Origin: Engraulis encrasicolus | Taxonomy: Eukaryota > Chordata > Actinopteri > Clupeiformes > Engraulidae | DNA: 64,000 nt | Direction of reading: 5' to 3' | Assembly: GCF_034702125.1 (NCBI RefSeq) | Contig: NW_026945665.1 | Coordinates: forward strand, 946,001 to 1,010,000 | In this document: positions 54,543 through 64,000 of the stretch, one piece after another | Layout: every line of letters begins with the position of its first letter | Position numbering within the stretch: the first letter of the stretch is position 1 | Position numbers and translations under genes: made by a program | Notes under the pieces: generated by a model | Told to the model about the DNA's origin: nothing | Database searches by the model: none | Seen by the model: the letters and a program-made list of their open reading frames with translations, nothing else

Positions 54543-56457
54543 CAGGGGCGCCGACAGGGGGGGAAAAGTGGTACTGATTATAACGGCCCAGACCAACACA
54601 ACGGCCCGTCCGCGGATGGCAATTAATAGCCTAATAAAATATTAGAACTAATATTCTTGCCTTTTAAAAAAAATGTCTATTTACAATGAAATGGTAATTG
54701 GAAATGAACGTAGGCCCATTAAACTCACAACTATCGATTTCCATAACGTTTTCGTCAGTTCTTTAGGACCCTCCCCCCCTTAGCTCTTGCGAAATGGTGC
54801 GGTCCAATCTGGCGGCGCGCGAGGCGTTGAATCGCACAGCGTCCGAAATGCTGGCAGCAGGAGTACAGAGCGACTTGAGGTCTTAACCCATAGAATGTTA
54901 GAATGTTAGTAATATAGGCTACAGTAGGCTACAATCTATGTCTTAACCACATGATGGTGAGCTGGTGGTGACAGAGTAATGTAGTCAGGTTGGCAAGAAA
55001 AGACGGCAGAAAGAAGAGAGGGTCAGAAGCAGGCAACTGGTCACTCAATTTTTCTCCAAGAAAGGTATGCTCACTCAATGACATTGCGTTTGCAAACGCA
55101 ATCAAATGATAGGCCTAACTAACAAACGGAAACCTTGGATAAACTTCCAAGAGAGCACGTTAGCATGGCTCCTATTTAAACAATCCACCTTTATTGTCAC
55201 CACGAACAAACGGCAAAAGTGATAAACTATAGCCTCCAAACATAATAGCCTACTTTCCCGACTACCATAGCCTACTGCTGAAGCGATTGCAGGGCTGACA
55301 GAATCGCTTGCTTCGTGGGTATTAAGTGCCAAAATAATGTTTTTTATATAACCAAATGGTTCGGTCATTGTCCTGCATAGCAATGGCACAACACTCATGA
55401 TGGAGGGGTTGTTGTTTTGTCCATATCAAATTTGTAGATTATATCCGCGTTTCGTTGCACGTCTATCAACTGCCACTGTCAGCGCGGTGTGGACCAACAG
55501 CGCAAGGGGGGAACACAGCACTCGTTGACCTGCTTTTGTTTGTGTTCGGTTTTGACCCTCTCATCAGTAAAGTTTTGGTTCTCTCTGGTCACCCAACAGC
55601 ATCAGTTGAAACTTAAGTGAGGGGAATGAAGGCTGATTTGACAACAACTTGTAGCCTAAGTTTTGGATGCTCTCATCAGCCATTTAATTATCATGTTTGC
55701 GCAGGAGAGTGGTGCCTATTTTTGGCTATTTTTTTTTTACAATCATTCCTCACAACAATGTAACAACACGGAGTAGGCTAACCTAATGGCTAGGGCAAGA
55801 GATTTTCTTCTTCTCATGAAGTTACAAAGAGTTTTACCCTTGGCACGAAATAGGCTAAATGCTTATCGGACGTCTAAATTAGACTAATGTCAGCGTGGTG
55901 CTGATGACGGAAAACTTGGATGCAGAAAATGAACAGCGATTTGACGAGACAGCTGCAGGTTAGATAGGCTATTGCGCACACGGCACAGCCTATGTCTAAT
56001 ACCAGACTGACGCGGACTACCAATAAGCTCTGTGAGTGTAACCCTATGGAATTGCGTCCTAGGCTACCCAGGCGGCTAACCACACGGGGTAGGCGCAAAG
56101 AAAGGAAAATTGTCTCTATGTTGAGTAGCTATCTGCGCTATTTTAATTAAGAATTCATGGAAATGATATTGGGAAATCTGTCTTATTTGAATATGGAAAA
56201 ACAAAAGCCTCAGCTTTTCCGACCATAATGCTTTATGTCTTTCAGAATGATTATTTGCCCCCTCTGAAGATTCTTAACTATTCAAATTAGGCCTATATAA
56301 ATCTATGTGTTGGATTCATGCCCTTCATGCCCCCCTCCGCTCCCCCGAATAACAATGGTAATATTTTTAAAAGAAAAAAAGAGGGGGGGGGGGGGGGGGT
56401 GGGTAGGCCCAAAATTAGAATCTTTCATAGGGCCCAAAATTCCTGGCGGCGCCCCTG
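54543..56457. mobile_element. hAT element inside the right foldback arm
   Basis: The ends are CAGGGGCGCCG and CGGCGCCCCTG. Perfect 8-bp repeats ATAATGTG flank it at 54535-54542 and 56458-56465. Removing it restores the arm text TGATATAATGTGCATTGTGACATC. No transposase frame is seen in 1915 bp. A run of 17 G lies at 56383-56399. Confidence 0.85.
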
Positions 56458-57104
56458 ATAATGTGCATTGTGACATCTCCCAACTTCCTACATTCCTCTG
56501 TACCTTAGTTATGCAATGTGTTTGGGATTACATTGAAATGTATTGGTTTCTATTGAAATCCATTAGACAGTTATTGGTTTTTGGCCTAAACAGGTGTATA
56601 ATTTGTATTAAACTAGCAAACCCATATATTTTCCGAAAGCCCATACTCTACAGATATGATATAGCAAGTATTAGGATTTGACCCACCCTCCTACAGGCTT
56701 CTGCATCAATCTAACCTTGTATTATATTGCTGAAAAAGTGTATGACGGGTATATTTTGACCTATATAATTCATAGGAAAGTACATTATCCATCAACATTT
56801 TATATTTTTAAATTCCCTAAGGTGTCTACATGTGCTGTAACATCAATGAAAATATATCCCATCATCACAGACACTTGCATACGCCTACATCCATATACAG
56901 GCATGTATTGCGAAATGCACTGGGTGTCATTATAAAAGTGAGTAAAAATATAAGAAAGCTACCACTTCCAGAGGGCTATCATACCAAATAATGTCCCTCA
57001 GGCATGGAGGATTACAAAAAAACATTGATAGACTTTGCCACCCCAGGTGCTACCAACTTCTGCTCCGGCCCATGGACTAAAACTGTTGTCAACAGTTTGG
57101 ATTT

Positions 57105-57680
57105 TCTTTTGCATTAAGACGTGTAAAAGTTTTTGTCTTTTACCTGACATGTTTTGACGGTGTTACTTCCATCTTCATCAGAGGGTCACTGTGATGTTGA
57201 TGAGTGACGTGCTTTAAAATCAGCTTATGTTGTTGTGGAGGTGTGACCTCACTGCCAATAATTACAGGTTGGTCACACCTCCTGCTGTTAGAGTTGTCCT
57301 CTTAGGATGGTGGTCCAGGTGTGTGAGAGCATGTGTGCCCCAAAGATAAGTGAATAAAGAAGCACTCTTCAGATTTCTTTTTTCTTTTTTAATCGCCTCA
57401 CATGACAGACGTTACGGGATGAGTTAATTCATTAAGCACCCAGTGTAAAGGTGTTGAGCCCGCTTCCTGATCCTTCGAAGCATGTATGCCATGTATACCA
57501 GCTGTGGTATCTGGCCATTATTGGCAGGGAGGTCACACCTCCACAACAACATCAGCTGATTATAAAGCACGTAACTCATCAACATCACAGTGACCCTCTG
57601 ATGAAGACGGAAGTAACACCGTCAAAACATGTCAGGTAAAAGATGAAAACTTTTACATGTCTTAAGGCAAAAGAAAATCT
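57105..57680. repeat. Inverted repeat with about 165-bp arms
   Basis: Text from GCATTAAGACGTGTAAAAG through ATGTTGTTGTGGAGGTGTGA is inverted at TCACACCTCCACAACAACAT through AAAACTTTTACATGTCTTAA. The arms include CCTGACATGTTTTGACGGTG and its inverse. About 250 bp separate them. Such structures occur at ends of Penelope-like elements, but no coding trace supports that here. Confidence 0.6.
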
Positions 57681-58200
57681 AGAGAGTTAAGTTAAACAGT
57701 TAGACATAATGAACCTAATACAAATTATGTCAACAGTGGTTTGTATGAACCAATATACCAAAAATATGTGCTGACTATTACAGGAATGGATGTGTTAATT
57801 TGAAATATCAGAAAATAAGAGCACGCTGTGCAGTCTGGGAAAACCTTTCCATAATTAAAAATATGCTATGATGTGTATTAGGCATTTATTAACTTGTCCA
57901 AGGGTTACTTTTCTTGTAGCTACTGTGCAATGTGATGATTGTCATTCCCTGGGGCCAAACCCAGACAACCAGCAGACAGGGCATCAGGGCAAATGGGAAG
58001 AGTAAAGAGACAGTTGGGAACAGGAAGTTTGTCAGCTTACTGAAACAGATCACACAATCAGGTCAACCAGGTGATGCTCAACCACTTGTAGGCAGAATGG
58101 CTTTGACTTTACTGATCTGAAAGGCAGCAAGACTGTTCGATGAGAGACCAATAAGATGATCATAACAGTAAATGCATCTGAAATGTCATATGCACTTTAG
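57681..58200. other. NLR intron end, no other gene seen
   Basis: Intron sequence up to the acceptor CACTTTAG (58193-58200). A 62-codon frame at 57932-58120 has no recognisable similarity and no splice context that fits the NLR phases. Confidence 0.5.
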
Positions 58201-58396
58201 GTGCTCGAGGAGAAGATCATCACCTTTTTAAAGAATGAGCTGCAGAGATTGAAGCAGATTCTTAGTCCAGACTACGAAGAAAACATTGAGAATAAAGCAG
58301 AGGATGAGAGTGATGCCAGGAAAGGAGTTCTCCAGATGGCACTGCACTTCCTCCGTAAGATGGAGCACCAGGATCTTGCTGATGAACTGAATGACA
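58201..58396 (+). CDS. NLR exon before FISNA (helical region)
   Basis: 196 bp, phase 0 in and 1 out, acceptor TTTAG, donor GTAAGA. It starts VLEEKIITFLKNELQRLKQI, continues LSPDYEENIE and ends in HFLRKMEHQDLADELND. Fish NLRC3-like proteins have this same LEExIIxFxKNELxRxxxxLSPDY segment directly before FISNA. The sequence is predicted mostly helical and charged. It is neither a complete PYD nor a CARD. The last base joins AT of the next exon to make Asn. Confidence 0.8.
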
Positions 58397-58557
58397 GTAA
58401 GAATGATTTTGTCTTTTCTGGCGATTGCATTACAGAGAGGTCAAATTATTTTTAACTTATTTATTTATTTACGCATTTACTAAATGTCCTCTTGTATTTT
58501 TTTTTCTAGTTTGAAATACTTTATTCTTTCCGAATTTTTTGTTTGTTTTCACAATAG

Positions 58558-60358
58558 ATGAGATGAATGTAGGCTGTCAGAAGGATTTAAAAAGAAATCT
58601 CAAGAACAAGTACCAGAGTGTGTTCGAAGGGATAGCCAAACAGGGAAGTTCTGTTCTGCTGGAAAAAATCTACACAGATCTCTACATCACTGAGGGAGAA
58701 AGTGGGAAAGTCAATGAGGAGCATGAGGTCAGGCAGATTGAGTACAGATCCAAGAAACCAACTGGACAGGACAGACCAATCAAATGTGCTGACATCTTCA
58801 AGCCTTCATCAATTCAGGACAAATCAATCAGAAGAGTTCTCACAAAGGGGGTGGCTGGCATCGGCAAAACTATTTCTGTGCAAAAGTACGTCCTGGACTG
58901 GGCTGAGGGAAATGACAACCAAGAGATCAATTTCATCTTCCCACTGTGCTTTCGGGAGCTCAACATCATGAGAGAAAACGAGTACTCTTTAATGGATCTT
59001 CTTCATCACTTCTTCCCAGAGCTAAAGGAATTCAAATTTGTCTGCCAGAAAATGTATAAAGTGCTGTTTGTCCTTGATGGTCTGGATGAGTGTCGACTTC
59101 AACTTGAATTTCAGGGAAATGAGAGTTTGACTGACATGAGAGCTGTCAAATCATTGGATGTCATCTTGACAAATCTCATCAAGGGTAATCTGTTCCCCTC
59201 TGCTCTACTGTGGATAACCTCTCGACCAGCAGCAGCCGGCAGAATCCCTCCTGAGTGTGTTGACCTGGTGACAGAAGTGCAAGGGTTCAATGACTCCCAA
59301 AAGGAAGAGTATTTCAGGAAGAGGATCAGTGATGAAAGTTGTGCAAGCAAAATCATTTCACACATTAAATCATCCAGGAGCCTCCACATCATGTGCCACA
59401 TACCTGTGTTCTGCTGGATTGCTGCTATGGTTCTTCAGCTGATTTATTCCACAGGACACACACAAATACCAAAGACTTTGACAGAGATGTACACATTTTT
59501 CCTCATGTTTCAAACCAGACAGAGAAGCGCCAAATTTGACAATCTGCAAGACCCTGAGCCACAATGGAACCATGAGCTAATCCTCCGTCTTGGAAAGCTG
59601 GCCTATGAACAGTTAGAGAAGGGCAATCTGATCTTTTATGAAGAAGACCTCAGAGAATGTGACATTGATGTCAAAGAGGCAACAATATGCTCTGGGATGT
59701 GCACCCAGATCTTCAGAGAAGAATCCGGCATCTTTCTAGGAACAGTGTTCTGCTTTGTGCATCTCAGTATCCAGGAGTATCTTGCTGCTCTGTATGCATT
59801 TCTGATGATGGCAAATGAAGGTAATGACATAATATCCACACAGCATGCCCATCAAAAAACAGAGTCCATGACCATCTTGCAGAAGAGTGCTGTGGACAAA
59901 GCTTTGATCTATGACGATGGACGCTTTGACCTCTTCCTTCGATTCCTTCTTGGACTCTCTCTGGAGTCAAATCAAACTCTCCTGCGTGGTCTGGTGAGTA
60001 GAAGACAAGGAGGCTTTGTGGACAAGATCAGGACAGTTTTTGTCCGGGCTGGCAATGATAAAACAATCAGGTACATTAAGAACAAGATCAGGGAGGCCCC
60101 TTCCCCAGAAAGGATGATCAACCTCTTCCACTGCCTGAATGAACTCAATGACCACTCCTTAGTGGAGCAGATCCAGAGCTACCTTAGTGCAGGAAAACTT
60201 TCAAAGGCCAAACTCACACCTGGCCAGTGGTCAGCTCTAGTGTTTGTACTCCTGACATCAGACCAGAATCTGGATGTGTTTGACCTGAAGAAGTTCATCA
60301 GGTCTGATGAAGCTCTCCTGAGGCTGACACGAGTAGTGGAGGAATCCCACACAACCCT
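58558..60358 (+). CDS. NLR FISNA-NACHT exon
   Basis: 1801 bp, phase 1 in and 2 out, acceptor ACAATAG, donor GTAAGT at 60359; read through, the frame would end at a stop spanning the donor (60360-60362). FISNA covers about the first 80 residues (KNKYQSVFEGIAKQG, EKIYTDLYITEGESG, KCADIFKP). NACHT follows, with Walker A GVAGIGKT at about 58848-58871, Walker B VLFVLDGLDE about 71 residues later, sensor motif WITSRP, and the winged-helix signature FVHLSIQEYLAA near 59754-59789. All key residues for nucleotide binding are present, with no stop or frameshift. The protein would be a cytosolic NTPase of the NLRC3-like (NLR-C) class. The exon end VVEESHTTL is where the first LRR exon normally joins. 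Confidence 0.93.
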
Positions 60359-60362
60359 GTAA

Positions 60363-61683
60363 GTAAAACATAAATCTATCAGATGTACTTAATTAGCTCA
60401 CTGATTCTTGAGAAAGTGGCTAAAACAGGTTGTAATCTTGAAAGAAAAAAACTAAGTGAATTACAAAATAATATGGTATATCTTCGTAGACAAAGGTCTT
60501 GGCTTTTCAGAAATGCACAAGGCCAATCTCCCCATTTTGAATTTTGTTCAGAAATCAGGTTTTTCTCTGATCATACCTTGTTTTTTGTCAACACCGTCAG
60601 ACACAATTAAAAGCAATAAAAAGTGTATTGATTTTGTTGCATATGTATCTGGAGTTTTTAAGTGATTATGTGTGTTTTTTGGTTCACACATACGCCTTTA
60701 AATGTTGAAAATTCACTTTCATTCTATTTTAATACTGTTTCATGTGTTCTAATTTAAAAATATGTGCTGTCAGACAATGCTTACTTAATGCCTAAATAGA
60801 CCAAACATTTTTTTGTAATTTCACAAATATTCATGTAGGCTTAAATTTGCTATTACTTTAATAATTCAACAACTCCAAAGGAAAATTTTGTAAGCACATT
60901 CATTTAAAATGTCCAAAACTCCTTCTTACGGTGGTGACTTAAGAACTGACGGTGGTGACAGTAATCTGAGGGTGGTGAAAGTGACCTAATTATTACCTAC
61001 ATTTAGCAAAATAAATAGCCCTCTCAAGTCAATGACATCTAGCATAAACACTTTATTTTTGTGTGTGCACAGTATGTTTGTGCGTGTGTTTTTTCTTCAT
61101 TTGTTAGATACTCTAGGAAGTAGGCCTAGATTATATTTTAAGTTGTTCAAATCCAAAATATAGAGGTGTATTATCATAGATGAAGGTCTTGGCTGTGCAG
61201 TGAATGTATTGGCCAAGCTCCACATTTTTTGCATTTTTCATAAAATGGGCTCTTTCTTGTTTTTGTCAACAGCGTCAGCCAGAATTAGAAGTAAAAAAAA
61301 ATATGTTTTACTATATTTAAGTGAATTACTTTTCAACATAATTGTAGATACTTATTGGAAGCATATTCTTAAAACTTGTCAAAAACATTTAAAACACATG
61401 CTTTTTTGTGAACTACATCAGATGTCACCACCGTCAGATTTTGTGACAAAAAACCCTCCAAATGCACCTCAGTGGAGACTAGAGTATAAGTTTGGGTCAC
61501 AATTGTTACTAACATGTCTGATAATGTTTCATTAACCAGCACAATTTACTAAAATATGGAACAAGATGATTAGCGGAACAAAATCTGACGGTGTTGACAT
61601 CTGACGGTGTGAGACAAAAAAACACTCTGTTGCATATTATGCATTTTTTGCTCACATTAGCCACTTCGTTTTCGCTCTGTTTC
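60363..61683. other. Presumed NLR intron with a diverged 0.7-kb direct repeat
   Basis: Segments 60475-60620 and 61155-61300 are similar and in the same orientation (AAAGGTCTTGGC, AATGxATTGGCCAA-like text, TTGTCAACACCGTCAG/TTGTCAACAGCGTCAG). No LRR exon (no LSGCNLxxxxC-type coding text) is seen. The motif GACGGTGGTGAC and variants recur at about 60930, 60949, 60972, 61427 (inverted) and 61587. Confidence 0.5.
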
Positions 61684-61687
61684 TTAA

Positions 61688-63534
61688 GGCGAGACACGGC
61701 AGGTGAAATCATCGTTTTTTCAAGCCCTGGTCAAATCTGAGATTTTGGGCTAGTTTGCATCCTTAACTTGTTGTCTTTCACACTGGTGTGAAGAAAACGT
61801 CTAAAAAACAGTATTAGATAGTTATTTTATTACATTTGGTAGACTTGCGCTTGTGATTTTTAGCTTGATTTGTCGTGTTTTCCTCTTGTTACGCACAGTG
61901 TTTATTTGCAACCGTTGGGTTTTATATGCCTTCCGAGGTCTCGTTGGAAAGCTTGAGTCTTCCCGCATATAGTCATGTATTCCAAATAAGGATATTTCCG
62001 CTGTGTCAACCACCAATCATTGATTTAGACAAGGCGAAAAATGCAGGAAGAGAAGGTTGAAACGAAATCCGATTGGCCGGAATGGGAGATTCGGCACTGT
62101 GATTGGTTCTAATCAGTCACGTGTCACTCTCGGCTGCAGTGGATTATTTTGGAGTGAGGAGTATCCAACGAAGCACTTCGTGTCTCCACTTCTTCAAGAC
62201 GAATTGAAATTACAAGAGCCCGTGCTTACATGTAACAGAAAGCACGGAGAAACAATAAAGCAAACGACAATATATGTTTTAAAGTGAATTATTCGGTACG
62301 CTGTCGGCATTCGTTGGGCTCGCGTTTGCAATGCGTTGCCTGAGGTTACCCTCTCCTTGCACCACAACGAAATCTCTGTCAGTGCGCGTTTGAATTGAAT
62401 AATCAACGAATTGGTACTCATTGTACTGTTTATTTAACATGTTGTGCGATGTAGCTCACAATTGACTCACATAGCCTAATAACCACTCTTGTAGCCTATC
62501 TTGTTTTCGAGTGAAGTGCACAGGTAAACATGCCGAGGTTGTTCCGAGGTGAAACCAGCCTGGCGACTAACTCTGTGATATTTTTCTTCCAATAGACCAG
62601 TATTTCTTAAGTTGATGGATATTGATTATTAGTCTATAATTGACTCCATTGGCACAGAAAAGATTACTTCCTTCAACATTATGGAAAGGGGCTTGTGTAA
62701 ACAGACTATCTTTGGATGAGGTAGTCGACCACCACGCATTGCAAAGCAGAGAGGCTGCTTGTCATCCTGCAACATGCTCACTTCCCAAAGTCAGTAGCCT
62801 ACAGTGGATATATGAAAAAAATTAAGCATGGGCAATAAAATACACCCTGCTATATATTTTAAGTGAAGTAAAAACAAAGAAACAAACAAAAGTAGAGCTT
62901 TATTCATTGGCCCAGTGGTGTGCACAGGCCCTTTCATGAACAAACAGAGAAGTGTCCCAATTTAGTTGTAGCCTATCATGTGGGCTGTTGCCAATCACTG
63001 GCATCTAGCAAATAGAGACCATTACAAGTATAGTAAAATAATCCTATCTTTAAGGGTAGCCTAGCAGGAAACATTCTGTTTGTCCATAGGCCGAAGCATA
63101 TATGTATATGGAAGATTCTGTCACAGGATTTTGTTGTTATATCATTCTAAGCCTGATTTATAGGACTTTTCCTCTTAAAATGAGGCGAAAAATCACATTT
63201 TCAGGGCTAATAGCAGTTTTTAAAGATTTTCTGGGAAACAAAATGAGATATCCATGAACCCCTGTGACAAAATCTTTTAAATAGCTGTAATAACACAATG
63301 AAAAAAGAATTTTGAGTCTAGCTCTTCCACATGTCAAGTTTTACACTTTTGAATATATATGCAAATTAGCGCATAATTAATTAAACATAGCCTAATTACC
63401 ATATTTAAATATAAGATTTCAGAAAACTTCCAATACATTTTTTTCTCCTATATGTATGAGTAATCCACTGGAAAAGTTTCATGGTGATATCTGCAGGTTA
63501 TTTTTTTTAGCCTATTCACCTTTAGTGTCTCGCC
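61688..63534. mobile_element. TTAA-flanked DNA transposon, non-autonomous
   Basis: TTAA at 61684-61687 and 63535-63538 flanks ends GGCGAGACAC and GTGTCTCGCC, with GGTGAAAT/ATTCACC just inside. The target fits Kolobok or piggyBac. The 1847 bp contain no recognisable transposase. A GC-richer patch at 62060-62160 has GATTGGCC and GATTGGTTC (CCAAT-type) and CACGTG motifs. Confidence 0.7.
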
Positions 63535-63538
63535 TTAA

Positions 63539-64000
63539 GGGCTTCATGCCGCTTCAGAAAAAGTATATATTAATTAACATTAATTTAACATAATACTATT
63601 AAAACCCCGACGGTGCTGACAGTTTATGGTTGGGACAGTATCAGTGTCCAAACAAATTGAGGAGAAAATAGTAAACTTACAGGAGCTTCAGTGATGGTGA
63701 AGTATGCAGCAGAGCTAAAGGTTTGAAAAGGAGTCCTCAGTGATGACAATGACCTTGTGATAAACACCTGATTTTTTTGTATTTTAAAAAAAATCTGACG
63801 GTGGTGACTAATATGCTGGAAACATTTTGAGCAATCAGAAAATAGTAGTAAATATTGTTTTACACGCACTATGTGCATATCTGTAGAACCACTTCAATAT
63901 GGACTTTCACATCATGGTGATATTATTCAATAATATCAGTGATTTTTACATTTTAAGTCAATTGAAATGATGATGTCTGTCCTTGGGACAGCTGTTTTTA
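63539..64000. other. No gene seen
   Basis: AT-rich sequence continuing the presumed NLR intron. It contains GACGGTGCTGAC near 63608 and GACGGTGGTGAC near 63797, the same motif family as upstream of the TTAA element. Confidence 0.45.

Larger units (their letters stand above)
50402..57056. mobile_element. Foldback element 2 with repeat-filled arms
   Basis: The left arm (50402 to about 51420) is the reverse complement of the right arm (about 54040 to 57056, minus a hAT insertion). The outermost text is TTGGTA, CACCTGGGGTGGCAAAGTC and its inverse. Weak similarity continues outward to about 50371 and 57080. Each arm consists of diverged direct sub-repeats of roughly 150-200 bp, each with GGAATGTAGGAAGTTGGGAG, CACATTATATCACATCT and AAAATATATGGATTGGAT. 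The whole lies in the intron between the linker exon and exon 58201. No transposase is recognised. Confidence 0.75.
2868..60358 (+). other. NLRC3-like (FISNA-NACHT) NLR gene, multi-exon model, partial
   Basis: This is an inferred gene span. It joins 13 cassette exons (first 2868, last 37469-37576), the linker exon 50210-50282, exon 58201-58396 and the FISNA-NACHT exon 58558-60358. Every join keeps frame: cassettes are phase 2 to 2, the linker 2 to 0, the next exon 0 to 1, the core exon 1 to 2. Fish NLR-C/NLRC3-like proteins are cytosolic NTPase sensors with short exon-encoded peptide repeats before FISNA-NACHT and LRRs after it, which fits this order. No start-codon exon and no LRR exon could be found, so both ends are open. 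The cassettes could also serve more than one transcript. Long-read RNA would settle the model; the span itself is inference. Confidence 0.6.

Noticed and set aside
57932..58120. Extra NLR exon before 58201
   Set aside because: No similarity to FISNA-proximal sequence and no splice sites that fit the phases of the neighbouring exons.

Overview
The window is vertebrate, most likely teleost fish. The host gene is a fish-type NLR (NLRC3-like, with a FISNA block ahead of NACHT). It is spread over tens of kilobases and split by introns full of fish-type mobile DNA: L2-clade LINEs with a TGTAA-type tail, hAT, Tc1, Kolobok and piggyBac relics, tRNA-derived SINEs, a Ty3/Gypsy element, a Penelope-like element and an R2-like LINE. 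I see no bacterial features and cannot name the species.

Host gene, plus strand. From 2868 to 37576 there are 13 intact copies of one short cassette exon. Twelve are 114 bp and one is 108 bp. Each is preceded by a pyrimidine tract and TAG, each is followed by GT, and each is symmetric in phase (2 in, 2 out), so any number can be joined without losing frame. A degenerate copy lies at 2006. A 73-bp linker exon at 50210-50282 enters in phase 2 and leaves in phase 0. Exon 58201-58396 and the large FISNA-NACHT exon 58558-60358 follow in matching phases (0 to 1, 1 to 2). The first exon with the start codon and the LRR exons are not visible and may lie outside the window.

Layout. 1-3185: piggyBac-type and LINE relics, a MITE and cassette exon A. 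3186-6840: a hAT element holding a LINE that holds another element. 6841-9460: duplication unit 1 with four cassette exons. 9460-16490: repeats, then a 4.5-kb DNA transposon (11952-16408) with about 650-bp inverted ends and a nearly intact transposase. 16491: cassette F. 16.8-22.5 kb: dispersed repeats and a 135-bp tandem array, one part of which is split by a piggyBac-type MITE. 22.5-30.2 kb: duplication unit 2, with three cassettes, two large insertions and an R2-like LINE. 30.4-35.5 kb: ZBED-type hAT relic, Penelope-like relic and L2 LINE. 35551-38180: duplication unit 3, nearly collinear with unit 1. 38181-48355: a foldback element carrying Tc1, Kolobok and a young, intact Gypsy element. 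48.4-50.1 kb: degenerate LINE and MITE. 50210: linker exon. 50.4-57.1 kb: a second foldback element split by a hAT. 58201-60358: NLR core. 60.4-64 kb: diverged repeats and a TTAA-flanked element.

The cassette exons were multiplied both one by one and in blocks of four. Paralogous empty sites inside the window let several transposon insertions be dated relative to those duplications.
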